Made by a program: the position numbers and the translations under genes
In this document: positions 33,704 to 45,622 of the stretch, piece after piece
How positions within the stretch are numbered: position 1 is the first letter of the stretch
How the letters are laid out: every line of letters begins with the position of its first letter
Notes under the pieces: model-generated
What the model was told of the DNA's origin: nothing
Seen by the model: only the letters and a program-made list of their open reading frames with translations
The model's database searches: none
Assembly: GCA_019137255.1 (NCBI GenBank)
Contig: WPDH01000034.1
Coordinates: forward strand, 549,325-613,324
Source of the DNA: Corinectria fuckeliana
Lineage: Eukaryota; Ascomycota; Sordariomycetes; Hypocreales; Nectriaceae
Direction of reading: 5' to 3'
Length of the DNA stretch: 64,000 nt

Positions 33704-36700
33704 CTAAGCCTCGTTGAACTCTTCAATAACAGACTTGGGTTCCCTGTATTCCGCGGCGGCGATGTATTCAGTATCAAGCCTATCAAGTCTTAGATATTAG
33801 CTCCGGTCTCCTTAGTAGATGCGCCCCCGGTATCAGGTAATGAAGTAGCAAGCAATCAATGGCCATTTCGACAAAGTCGAGACACGGGGGGTATACGCAA
33901 GGACTGGAAAGGATGAACGTACCCAAAGGCCTCTGGACCTCCATTCTTCAAGCCTTCCCCCTTTGTCCACTGAGGACTCCCAACGAGTGCAATGACTTGA
34001 ACACGCAAGCCATACCGATAATCCTGCGTCCCCAATGCCCTACCATCTTCCGCGTCAAGCACACAAATCAGGTCTGGGACACTGGCTATAGTTGTTTTAC
34101 TCGCGGCATCAAAGGCGTGGATGTTCTCGTTCTGGAACGTAACAACGATACGGTTTGCCGGCGGAGGAGTGCCCAAGTAGGTCGTTGATGCTTGAGTTGT
34201 TGCGAACGGTGTGATCTCGAGGGATCCCTCGGTAAAGCCACCGCGCACATCTCGGGTTACCCGGGTGACTTTGCCAGTTAGAATCCTTTTACCGGGATAC
34301 ACAGAGAGAATGGTGTCTACAACATCTCGCTTTTGTATCCGCGCCAGGTTCACTGCACGACCCAGATGCCATGCGAGAGAGATGGATCGCTGACACGCGT
34401 GGTCCTTCACCTGGTGGCCCGTCAAGGCACCGAGAGATATCCCTGCAGCCTGGCCCATCTGCACGCATACTTGCCGGAGTATATCCTCGACATCTTTGTT
34501 TGTGGCAGCGTGAAGGTGAATCACAGTGTTGCCCTTTGCGTCTGACGCGGCCGCCGGTGCAAGTGAGAGTCCCGCGTTGTGCGGCGTGACTTGCCAGAGA
34601 TTGGGATACGCGCGGCCCATGAGATCGGCATCAACGAGTGGCTTTCCTGTCCAGATTGCAGTCTGGATGCCTCGCAAGCCGTTTGAGCCTCCGATCTCCA
34701 AGCTCATGACAGCCGTTAAGTTAGAGACACCGAGCCCTTGGGACTTGAGAACCGCCGTCACCGAGTTCTTTAGCTCTTCGCCGGAGGGGGGTCTCTCGGA
34801 GAATGTGCTCGGGGATCCCATGAAAGCCACCGCTGGGATGAACCCGTCGTCTGGAAGCTGCTCTGAAGACACAATTTCGATTGATTCTCCAGTGGACATT
34901 AGTTTCTTAACGCTTAGGTGGCTGCCGTATGTGTCTCCGCCACCGCCACATCCAAGGATAGCGCATCCGTCCGCTATAAAGTCCAAGTCGGTGATTGACA
35001 GACTCCAGCGCTTGTCTTTGACAGAAGGGCGATAAGACCCAATGTCGATTTTGGAGACTGTCGTCGTACTGTGAGAGCTCTCGTGCAGTGCTCGGGGAAG
35101 TCCCTCTGCATAAACAGCACCATCCTCTTCCTCGGAATCCACGTCCCGAAGAAGAATGCGAGACTTGGACAGCTTCCCTGCTGCACGAACAATGATGCGA
35201 CGGCATCTCGTGGTGACATAAGGTACCGATTGAATGACTTCTTCGACAACTTCCGGGCTGTCTGCCCCGTTTTCTTGGGCCTTTGCGATGGCCTGGTCTC
35301 TCGCCCTCATGACTGCGTCTTCCTCGGACTTGTCATCTGTCAGGTTGACGATGGTGTCGACTAGACCAGAGACTTTTGCTATTGCTGCCCCGACAGCGTT
35401 TGCCACTTGCGAGTATGGTGGCCGTATGACCCTGGAGACTCCGCTGAGCGAGTCTGGGCATATTATGCTGCCACCTCCGACCAAAATCACCGGAATATCC
35501 GCTTCCGACGTCTTCATTTCGTCAATGACGGTCTCCAGAAGCGATTTTATCTGGGCCTTGGCCTGATGCGCAACCTCAGCCGGCAGGTCGGATATCAATG
35601 CACGGTTGCCAATACCTTGAAACCCTGCGGCAACAACAATATCCGTTGTCGTCAAGACCGAGCCCCCAAAGACTCTGGCCTTGGTGGTCAGATCCTTGCC
35701 AATTGACTGAGGCCCAATGCTAATCTCCCCTGACGAGGTAGTCTGAACAAGCGAGCCTCCTCCAACACCAATGCTGCGCAGATCGGAGACGGCAAAGTTC
35801 GTTCTCACGCCAGCTAGATACGAGAACGCTGCGGCTGGTCGGGGTAGACCAGAAGGCTCAACGGCACATACATCTGCAGTTGTCCCCCCAACGTCAAGAA
35901 CCAGGGCGCCTTGACTTAGACTATCTTTTAGATCTGCGAGAAACACAGCACCGGTCAAAGAGTTGGTCGGGCCGGAAAGAAATGTCGAGATTGGAAGTTG
36001 TGAGGCATCCCTAGCGGTGATCAGAGTGCCGTCATTCTTCGTAAGAAACCTACGTTGCATCAGCAATCAGCGCGTCCCGAAACTGCCAGCCAACTCACAA
36101 AGATGCCGATATGTTTAATCCTCGCAAGGCCTTGCGAAATTGTCCGATGGTTCTCCTAGCAAATGGAAGAATAGCAGCGTTTAGGACGGTGGCATTTTCT
36201 CTCTCGATAAAGCCAATGCCGGCCACCTCGTGTGAGAGCGTAACATTGATACCTTGTCCCAGCGCAGAAATTAAGATGGATCGAACTTGATCTTCTTGAT
36301 GAAACGACGAGTCAATCGGAGAATATGCTCCTACGACAGCAATGTCACTTATACCAGCTGCTCTGAGCTCGTGCGCCGTTTTGATCACAACGTCAGCATC
36401 AACGGAGGCGATGGCACGGCCGTCGACTAGGAAAGGTTACTATGGAAGACCTCGAGAACGCCCGTCGATACTGCACACATACCTTCTAAGCCCCCCGGGA
36501 GGTTTACGCTGAAGCCCTCCACTATCGACCTCAGATCATCAGGCAAGCCAGCGAAAGGTGGTACCTCTCTTCCATATGGTCCACAGAGGCGCAAAAGAGC
36601 CACTCTCGCGAGCTTTGTGACATCTTTCTCGACAACGGCGTTGATAAAATGCTGTAGGCGTCTCAGTGATGACCGTGATTTAGGAAGTCTGGGACGAAGC

Positions 36701-36980
36701 TCACAGTAGTACCGAGATTCACAGCAACTATGTCGTCCTGACTCGTCGGCGGAAGTTGCCTGATTACTTCCTTGAGAGCGGTCTCAATGCCATGCTTAAC
36801 ATCCTGCGTGGTAGGCGTCTTGAAGCATGCGACAACGCTTTTATCGCGGTGCGTATCACTCAATGTGAGGTCGATGGCAGCGGCGTCTGTGTTCGTGCCG
36901 CCTACATCAATAGCTTATTAGCGGATCGTTACTGTCGACACGAACAACTTACCCACGTCCACTCCTACAATGATCGGCAT
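33704..36980 (-). CDS. hydantoinase A/oxoprolinase - DUF917 fusion protein
   Basis: Predicted 974-aa cytosolic ATP-dependent enzyme in six exons: 36980-36953, 36901-36705, 36651-36483, 36426-36099, 36049-33923 and 33779-33704. All are GT-AG and phases close exactly, ending in SVIEEFNEA. The N-terminal half is a hydantoinase/oxoprolinase (HyuA) ASKHA ATPase: IIVGVDVGGTNTDAAAID, VNLGTTHFINAVVEKD, ARVALLRLCGP, LFLTKNDGTLI, SGPTNS, and LVLDVGGTTADV. From about residue 590 a DUF917-type domain (S-methyl-thiohydantoin desulfurase-like) follows: FIADGCAILGCGGGGDTYGS, AVMSLEIGGSNGL, and DLMGRAYPNLWQVTP. HyuA-family enzymes open cyclic amides using ATP. No HyuB partner gene is seen. Exon 1 (28 nt) and exon 6 (76 nt) are easily missed. 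The MFS permease next door probably imports the substrate. Confidence 0.9.
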
Positions 36981-38440
36981 ATTGGATCCGGAAAGCCAGC
37001 TTTGTGTGATGATTATCGTAGACACTCTTGGGGCGATGTGAACAGCCGCATTTCTCCACTCACAGTCCTTCAGCAATGTGGCCCACGGCATTAGTCATAT
37101 CACTCACTACCTAGCCAACGGCTCTGGGTTCCACTCATCAAGCTGGCACAAGCTGTATCACCCTCTAACCTATCCATCACACCATCAATGAGCTTTTGTC
37201 TGAAGGGAGTCACCCATGTGAGCCGGTATCGGAAATGGGATTTTAAATTCCATGATTTAGACAACTGGTTAGTAGACGATGGAAGGATACTACTGACTTG
37301 GCCGATCTAAGTACGATTGGGAGATGGCGCTAGGTTAAGGCTTTGCACCCTTTCGTATCAATATGCGCTTGATCAACGACTTCTATCAACTTGGTAAAAT
37401 CGATAGTTCCTTTGAAGAGGACCCTGAAAACCGGATGGGGGTTTCCAGATGTCGGTATATTTTGGCTATCGTTAATGATTACCAGTTTGGGAACAACCCA
37501 CATGCGCTTCGAGAAGAGGCAAACAAAACCCCGCATCTCCGAGTTCAGTCGTAAGCCTTGGTAGGGGTAGAGTATCAGTGAACCAGAGCTAATATGGCGT
37601 GACACTTGACTTTTATTTGCAAGTGACGTACTGGCCAGGCCATCCGGATATAGCCAGCCTCTAGGTCTGGGTATCGGCGAAGTGAACCCCGATTCCGGAG
37701 AAGGTATGCAGTTGCCCGATACTTAACCTTGAGAGCCCCATCTTTTTGATATCTCTAACCTGATCGTTAGTAGCTCGGGCTTTCAGTATGTACACTAAGC
37801 CCCTCGCTCTCAACCACCTAGTACGTTCATAGTAAGGCATTGCCGACCAGGTTGCACAGTAGCTAGCTAATCAATAGCCTCAATAGCATCGAGAATAGCA
37901 AGACACCGGCCTCACAATTGAGCCCGAGTAGATTCATCTAGCCTTTGAGCACGTTTTTGCTAGTCAAAAGGACGTGGCGGAATATCAGCCGACTGTGCGG
38001 CTTTTGAGGTACATTTAACCAAGGCTATTACGAGCCGAATGTGGTCTCAGCAAGACAGAAACACTAGAAACTGTGGGCTAAGCAGTGGTGCAAGTCAATT
38101 CAATCCATCACAGTAATACAACATCGACTTTTAGGAAGTTTGAAGCGTGAACGTGGTGTTTAAGGGCTTTCTTAATGTCAAGCTTGCTGGCTTCACAGGC
38201 GCGAATAGACGGCAGAAAAAGCAATACACGGCCAGGGCTGGAGGTTTTAAAGCAGCAGCTTCGGGATAGGTACAACCTATGAAGTATTTCTCAAGCAGCT
38301 AGATACACAAATGTTCCAAAACTCCGGTCCTCTTGCTGTAGTCTCAGCCATGACATAGCGACTGGCTTCGAGGCGCGATGGGGGCCTGATAAGAGCGCTT
38401 GACAAGACGGATGATATTAGGGAACTGGCTTCCTGTCACA
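36981..38440. other. gene-poor spacer upstream of hydantoinase gene
   Basis: These 1.46 kb hold the hydantoinase gene's 5' region and the 3' flank of the permease. One minus-strand open stretch at 37605-37330 encodes 91 residues with no recognisable domain. Otherwise AT-rich with many stops. Confidence 0.4.
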
Positions 38441-40561
38441 TCAAACTTTCGAACTAGTTTGTTGTGCTTCAACAATTGGTTCTTCATCCTGCTTCCATGC
38501 ATCGTACTCCAATAATCCAGACTCGTTACGAGTTGCTGCGCCGTTTTTGCTATAGACGATAAATTAGCAAGACTCCGCCTGCAATGATGAACGGGCCAAC
38601 TTACAGATCTCTCCGAATCATGAAAAGGATTGCAAAGACGGAAACAATAGCCAGTCCAATCATGCCAGCGCAAATCTGGTACCCATACTCGTAACGTGGT
38701 GCTAGATGGGGTCAACAAATGTGCTACAAGAACGTGCGTGATCTGGACCAGTTTACTTACCATCTACGGCCGGAAAAAGGAACACCAGAGCCCACGAGTT
38801 GATGGCGTAGACGCATGTGTTTCCAATGGAGACAATCAGTCCACGCAGGGTGCCGTTTCCTTGGCACACCTCGTTCAACCAAGCGATGGTAACCGACTGT
38901 GCGGGAAGACCTGCCGTGATGGAGATGTACCCAACAAACTTGAGCCAATCTGGGGATTCCCAAACGGCAACAAAGGCGTTGCCGAGAAGACACAGAATCA
39001 TGTTGGCGACAATGACAACAGGCCGATTCTGCAGCATGTCCGAGATATAGCCACTGATGAGAGAGTTTATCAATGCGGCTCCCTGGCCAGCGGTGGGAAT
39101 GTTGTTAATCTGCGGAACGGTATACTTCCCGAGGTACGTGAGCCACAGGTTGAAGTAGCCATCTCCCCATGAAAACGCGCCATAGAGGCTATTTGGTGCA
39201 TGTTATCAGCTAGGGGCTTTCAACGAAAGCGTTTATCAAGCAAAGCAGGGAAGTACTCACAAGTAGCATGTCGCAAAAAAGTAGACATGCCATGTAGACC
39301 AGATGCTATTGAAGCGCTTCCAGGTCACCTTTTGGACAGGGCGTCGACCCACGCTGTCCATTCTATGGTTGGCAAGCTCGACTTCCTATCAAGCTCATTA
39401 GAACAATCGCAAACGATGGCGTCACAATAAGAAGCCTACCTCCGGCTTCAGCCACCTTGCTCTTGTGTCTCTGGGCTGGTCGGGCAGAGCATAGAATCCC
39501 CAAATGGCGATAGGAAGCGAGATGATCCCGTCGAAGATGAAGAGCCACCTAAGCGAGTCAGTTGTTGCTAGTCCGATTTTCTCAGATCAGGGCTTACCTC
39601 CAACTGGCCAAGCCTCGACCGTTCATATTTGTATAAAGACCAGCTTGAATGTACCCGGAAAACATGCCGGCCACTCTCGCGGAAACTTCGTAAAGGGCCA
39701 TTCTCTTGCCCAATTCAGTAGGCGTATACCAAGCGCCTAGAAGAGCAGCAAAGCCGGGAAAGGCAATGCCTTGGAAGAATCCGATTGCAAACCGCAGACC
39801 GTAGATCTAGATGAACAATAAACATCAGTCCATGCAAATTCACTGTAAATAATGGATATCGTTGACTTACCGTGCCGGCATTCTTGGCGCCAGCAATTGC
39901 CATCACTAGCCCAGTCCAGCCAAGCTCGCAGATAGGCATGAGAAGCGAAGGACGAATTCTCGTCGAAAGAAGCATCAGAGGAACTAAAATATAGTTAGCA
40001 GGAACAAATGTGGCGACCAAGATCTAATCGAACCTGCTCCAGCAATGATGCCACAGTTAAACGTTGTCGAGAAGTAATTCAACTCATTTCCGTAGAGTGA
40101 AAGCTGCGGGTTTGGTCAGTCGATTCACTCATTGAGTGGCCACAAAGAGTGCTCGCTTACATCTTCCTTCATTCCAGAGACATAGGCGTTGCTGGACAGT
40201 TATGTAAGTACATGAATCCATATGGGCTATAAGAAAGGCTGTACCTGATGTTGGTGTTATCTAGAGTCTGGATGAAGCATGATAAGGCAGTGTAAGACCT
40301 ATGATGAGGTTAGCTTCATCAGCTTTCGTCAACCTCAAAGCTTCATCAGAAAGGGACTCACAGGAGAAAGGTGTCGAGCTTCCGGACCAAGGTTCGATCC
40401 GCATCAGTGTTGAAGTACACCGGCAGCGCAACACCAAGAACTCGTCTGCGATGTTCATGTTGGGTGATAGCCTCGTCTCGGTCGCTGGGAATACTCCCCG
40501 TAACCTGAGCAGTAGCGCTCTCTTTGCGGTCAACGACCCCGGATGTCTTGTTTGACGCCAT
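38441..40561 (-). CDS. MFS permease, allantoate/Dal5-type anion:cation symporter
   Basis: Predicted plasma-membrane transporter of about 500 aa with many short introns. The start is ATG 40561 (MASNKTSGVV). After splicing the frame runs LVRKLDTFLL, then YTALSCFIQTLDNTNI, NAYVSGMKED, LSLYGNELNYFSTTF (the N-terminal family signature), IRPSLLMPICELGWTG, RFAIGFFQGIAFPGF, and GMFSGYIQAGLY. The C-terminal bundle includes INNIPTAGQGAALINSLISG, VVIVANMILCLLGNAFVAV, and GYQICAGMIGLAIVSVFAIL. The last exon reads NESGLLEYDAWKQDEEPIVE and stops at 38441. Family members (Dal5, Tna1, Seo1) carry allantoate, nicotinate, ureido-acids or peptides. This suits a cluster handling cyclic amides or ureides. It is divergent from the flavin monooxygenase gene, with a shared promoter. 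Confidence 0.87.
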
Positions 40562-41263
40562 GTGTGCGCAGAGAGGGCAAGGATCAGACGGTGGATGCAA
40601 TGCACAATGCTGACCTGCAGGAATCGTTCGGTCCCAGACTGTCGGATATATGTGCAGGCTATCATCAGAGACGTCTTGACATGTGTAGATTATCTGCCCA
40701 AGACGCAAGTTTTAGCAGCGATTGCGACCCAGCTCGTACGCAAGCTAAATTCCAACTTATCGGGTTCTAAGTGGACCTCGGATGTATCTCAACGATCCCC
40801 CAGCCGAGCTCGGGTTATATTCACCCGAATGGGGAAACCTGTAGCGCACTTCACGAGAGATACTGCACGTCTGGGGTCAACTGCATAAGACGCAAGTTTG
40901 GCGATAATGGCGAATTCTTCTGATACAAGCTTGGAGATAAGACATCATTATCAACTACCGATTATCAGGCGTCTAAGTGGGCCTCTTCTGCATATGGTTA
41001 CGATAATCCAACCCCTGGCTTTTTGGCGTCTTGTGGTGACATGCATTATCACAACCTAGCCCTGTGATGTGAAAACCCTTGTCAAACTAAGCGTACCTTA
41101 TCTCACCCTCAATGACTTGGAAAAGGCCCATGTCTCACAAGGTCTTCCGCATCTTCTCCAAGTTCATCGCACACATCATATTGATCCAGTTGCTTGCGTG
41201 AGTCAACCAATTGCATACGAAATCAATGCCACTTTTCGAAGGAATTAACTCGACATCGCAAAC
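40562..41263. promoter_or_regulatory. shared divergent promoter with duplicated block
   Basis: These 700 bp separate the starts of the permease and the monooxygenase. Two direct copies of a composite block are visible: AAGACGCAAGTTT at 40700-40712 and 40887-40899, each followed 57 or 75 nt later by TTATCxGG..TCTAAGTGG.CCTC (40757-40779 and 40962-40985). This looks like a partly diverged duplication and could contain regulator sites shared by both genes. Confidence 0.55.
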
Positions 41264-42825
41264 ATGGCAGAAGGAAAGAAACGCATCTATCTGAATGCAT
41301 TCGACTCCTGCACCGTGGGCCATACCAGCCCAGGTCAGTGGCGAAATCCTCTGGATCAGTCATCCAAGAAACGAGACCTCGCCTACTGGACGGAAACAGC
41401 AAAGCTTCTAGAGAAAGGGAAGTTCCTATGCTACTTCTTGGCCGACACAGTTGGGGGCTTTGATGTCTACAAGGGAAGCCGAGACCCTGCCATCAAGATA
41501 GGGGAGGAATTCCCCGTCACTGATCCGTTCATTGTAAGCAAACCATAGGGAAGAACAAGCCGGCATCTGTGACTGACATATAGCAAGCCTATATCGGCAA
41601 TGGCCGCTGTGACAAAGTCTCTAGGCTTCGGGATCACGGCATCGACAAGCTTTGAGCGACCTTTCCTGTTGGCTCGTCGATTTTCCACTCTCGACCACTT
41701 CACCAAGGGAAGAGTCGGCTGGAACATCGTGACTTCTTGGAGCAAGTCCAGCGCCCTTGCCATGGGGTTGACGGATATCATTCCTCATGATGAACGATAC
41801 GCCGCAGCGGATGAACTGATGACTATTCTGTATCAGTAGGTTCCGCATCCTTCGGTCGAGCACTAACAATGTCTAGTTTCAGCTGCTGACAGTACACAGG
41901 CTATGGGAGTCGTCCATTGCGGATGACGCACTGGTTGAAAACAAAGAGACTAAGACGTATATCGACCCATCCAGAGTCCGCACCATCAAGCACCACGGCA
42001 AGTATCATCAGCTAGACAGCCCTTTCATCGTGGACCCGAGCCCTCAGCGAACACCCTTTCTCTTTCAAGCTGGGACATCCCCGTGAGTAATTCCTACGAA
42101 GACGGCTCGAATGCATGGCTGACTTCCACAGCGCTGGCTCGGCCTTTGCTTCAAAACACGCTGAAGCGATTTTTGTAGCCGGGCACGTCCCGGGTACCTT
42201 GGCACCTAAAATTGCTCGAATTCGTCAATTGGCTGCTGAGGGAGGGCGGGATCCTCAGAGTCTAAAGTTCTTCCAGTGTCTAACTGTCATTCTTGGGGAG
42301 ACAGATGAAGACGCGGCCAGAAAGCTCGAGGAAATCAAAAAGTACCAGTCACTCGAAGGGGGCCTCGTCATTTTCAGCGCCTTCACTGGAATTGATCTAA
42401 GCCAATATGATTTGGATGAGGAAATCAAGCCCGATGACAGCAAGTCCTCGGCAATCATCCAGTCAGCCTTCAGCAACCTCTTCAACGAGAAAGAGGGCGC
42501 CGGGAAATGGACCCCTCGTCGTGCCGCTGAGGAGTTGTCTATCGGAGGCAATGGTGCAGTTCTTGTCGGAAGCCCGCAGACAGTTGCCGATGGGATGGAG
42601 AAGTGGATTCAAGAAGCCGACCTTGACGGGTTCAACCTCTCCCCTGTCGTCCAACCTCAGTCATGGGAGGATATCGTCAATCTTTTGGTTCCTGAGCTGC
42701 AGAGACGCGGGATTTACTGGGATGACTATGACGTCCCCGAAGGCACAATGCGCGAGAATGCTCTGGGAAAGGGACAAAGTAGATTGAGGAAGGACCACTT
42801 TGGGAGCAGCTTTACTTTTGAGTAG
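41264..42825 (+). CDS. NtaA/SnaA/DszA-type FMN-dependent monooxygenase
   Basis: Predicted class C flavin monooxygenase (bacterial luciferase-like fold), 464 aa. It uses FMNH2 supplied by a separate reductase. Four exons: 41264-41533, 41588-41835, 41900-42082 and 42132-42825, with in-phase joins. Family blocks: RIYLNAFDSCTVGHTSPGQW, FLCYFLADTVGGFDVY, PISAMAAVTKSLGFGITAST, FSTLDHFTKGRVGWNIVTSW, HGKYHQLDSPFIVDPSPQRT, LFQAGTSPAGSAFASKHAEA, and a C-terminal DGFNLSPVVQPQSW. Characterised members hydroxylate nitrilotriacetate, EDTA, sulfur heterocycles or pristinamycin, so oxidation of a heteroatom-rich small molecule is likely. It lies in a catabolic cluster with the hydantoinase fusion and permease. 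Confidence 0.92.
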
Positions 42826-42966
42826 AATCAAGTAGGCATACTCTTTTTATGTAGTTTATTGCAACCTGTTAAGCGAGCTACATAACGCACTCCATCTCAC
42901 GTTCTGTCCAGTCCCTGCATAATAAAATAGTATCGAGAATAAGAAACCCGTTAGAGTGGCACCAGC

Positions 42967-45225
42967 CTAATAAGCACCGCCAAAGTTTGTCAACAGCTCC
43001 CAATCTTGATCCAGGTCCATCATCAATGCGTCAGTCCAGGACGAATCCCCTGAAGCATCAAAATTCGCACTCCGCCCCATCAGTGTTGTGTCCCCCAGCA
43101 TGGGATTGGCATTAGAAGGGCCTAGATACTCCAATACATAGGGTTCAACGTCAAGGTATAGATTAGCACTCGAAGGCGCTGAACCTGACAGCTGTCTTGT
43201 TGATAATGCTTGGCTTTGATCTAGCTGGCCATGAGCCTGATAAGGAGAGGTACTGTGAGGGGTTGAAGGGTTCGGTATGCGGCGACGTACCACGAGTCCG
43301 AAGTAGGGTATCCAAATCCTCTCTGCCTCTTTGCTCGGCTGAGTTGTCGGAGGGTCACTATCTTGCGATCTCATCAACATCCCGAGAGCATCAAAGCACT
43401 GTGATGAGATCTTAGATCCATCCTTCCTCAAGTTTCGTTGGAAGATGTCCCTCACAGCTACAAGCAGGCCCATGTCCTCGACATGGTTTGATAAAGTGGG
43501 TACACGGCCCGAATCGTCGAGCCCAAGGATAAGAAGAACAGCCGCCGTAAAGGCGAGAAAGGCTGTTGTCTTGCATTCAAAGAGATACGAGCCCTCCATG
43601 GTGGAATGAAGTATCAAGAAGCGCTTGAGCATTTGCCGTGAGGCTTCCATGCATGCAAGTTTGCTGATAATCGAAGTTGACGTGACCGATTTTGCCATGA
43701 ATGGTAGATGGAAATAGGTTCTTGTGTGGAAAAAGTAAAACTGTAGTAATACACTCTCTTTGAGCTGATCATCCTGCTTTAGACGAGATGGCGCATCTGA
43801 AGTATCCCACCATTCTTCAGGAAGCAAGGCCGCAATTGTGTCTAACTGCTCATCGAGGCTCAGAGTCTCAGCAAGTGAAGGCTTAGTAGATATGAGGTTT
43901 CTCTCAATTATTTTGCCCACGAGCATGACGGTTCGTAGGACAAATTCGTCCTATGCCAGCCAGCTTTTCAATAATTCAAAATCGTAGTAGCTGTCGTTAA
44001 ATCCATGGGGGACCCCCAGAAGCAGGCTTGTGAAGCGATCCCCGTGATAAATTGTCCACCAGATGTTCTTGGCTAGAACCTGGCTGTCGGCAGTCCGGTA
44101 AAGTCCCTGGGTAGATTATCAGCAGAAATTAATAATCATAGGAAGTAACCGACCATGAGCTGTGCAATCGCCATGCTTTTTCGCCAGATGAGCCATGAGC
44201 GACGTGGGTGGCCAACTTCAGTGAGCGATTTAGCGAGCAAGATGAGGCATTGCAATCCCTCGATGGTAGAGACGTATTCGAATTCCGAGATGACGAGACC
44301 TTCTACCACAGCGTACAGCTGGTGATATTTATCCAAGCTGCGGGCATAGGCGGTAACGAGTGTTGCGAGAACGGCAGGATTGCTACTGGTATAGGTACGG
44401 GCAGCGAACGCAAGCAGACTCTCGGCAGGTTCTCCTACGTTGAGATGAGTCTTGAAGCGAAAGGTTTCCCACCAGGACCCGTTCTTGGATAGAATCGACA
44501 TGAGGGAGTCGTAGCTAGGTAGTGCCGAACGGAGAGTTGTACATACATCCTTGGCCCTGTGCTGGCGTAGTTGAAAGATGCTGGGACATCGTGGGATTTC
44601 CCGATCTCTAGATGAGTTTGACATTAGCTCTTCACCTAGAGCCGGGGACACTGTGTGTGACGCCGCTTCGGTCCCGGAGCCTGTCGACCAAAGCTGCACG
44701 ATCAGCATATAAATTCCCAAGTGGAACAGGCCACGAAAAAGGAACCCTCACCTGGCTATCCACTATGCAGGAGACCAAAGGTACTTGGTTGCTCCCTTCA
44801 CTGATCGGGATATCAGCATCCGAAGGGTCCGTTCTGTCGGTACTGGATCACGTTACATGGTGCCTTGGTGGTAGTGAGGAGGTACCTACAAACCGAGATC
44901 GTTGAGCGGCTCAGTCAATCTAACGGAGCTTTCAGGGCTTCTCCCGCCACGTGGGAATCCTGGAAATGGCTGCAGGTGTTGATCGAGACATTGGTTGCCC
45001 CGGGTAGCACAATGCGAGCACACGGAAGCGTCAGCGGCAAAGGTGCAACGGATCTTGCGACGGCGACCTGTGAGTTGCTTAGACAGAAGTACAACGAGTC
45101 AGGGTTGAAGAGAGCGAACACTCGACGCAGCTGCGGGTTCCCTTTCTCTTCCGCTTTCGAGCTTTTGTCCGTTTGGTGACTTGCTGTGGATGCGGAACTG
45201 GGTCGGCTTCGTCCATGACCGGCAT
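42967..45225 (-). pseudogene. Zn2Cys6 transcription factor with in-frame stop
   Basis: Cluster-type regulator. Exon 1 (from about 45225) ends in GTRSCVEC, and an intron (GTTCGC donor, CACAG acceptor) joins it to RRRKIRCTF..ASVCSHC.TRGNQC, completing the six-Cys zinc cluster. A short exon (about 44840-44755) and a long one (from about 44696) follow, with RAKDVCTTLRSALPSY, GSWWETFRFKTHL and the fungal_trans middle-homology region. The region after the intron near 44150 reads GLYRTADSQVLAKNIWWTIY and LLLGVPHGFNDSYYDFELL. A TAG at 43951-43953 then breaks the frame before DEFVLRTVMLVGKII, in phase with the long downstream part that runs to 42967. No splice sites remove the stop. Either the activator is truncated or this is a sequence error. 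It probably controlled the neighbouring catabolic genes. Confidence 0.78.
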
Positions 45226-45622
45226 TTCACTCAGTCTCGGAGGCCGTCTCAGTGTACGGAAAAGATAGGACGAAGCTGAGATTCCCTCCGTCTCAATGAG
45301 ATGCAGATGGCCGAGATCACGCTCGTCCGCGTCATTCGTAAGCACGGTATCTGCTTCGTCCGCATCACGTGGCTGCGTGGCCGCGAATATCTCGTTCGTC
45401 CGACATTCGTCCGTCCGCTTGTCCGGGGTTAGTGAGCCCAACGCACAACATGACAGTCATTGCCTCAGGATAAGTAGATGTTCGGTGACTATATATACCA
45501 GCTCATAGCCTCTTTCAAATAATGTTTATGTTCTTCAGTACAGTTTCTCAGCCCAAAACCCCTCAACACATCAAAGACAAACACCCTCACCACCTTCAAA
45601 AACTCCACCTCAATCCTTCGTA
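45226..45622. promoter_or_regulatory. divergent promoter with TATA box
   Basis: This 400 bp gap lies between the starts of the zinc-cluster regulator and the SDR gene. A TATATATA element at 45490-45497 lies about 130 bp before the SDR ATG and is followed by CA-rich leader sequence typical of fungal 5' UTRs. Confidence 0.5.
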
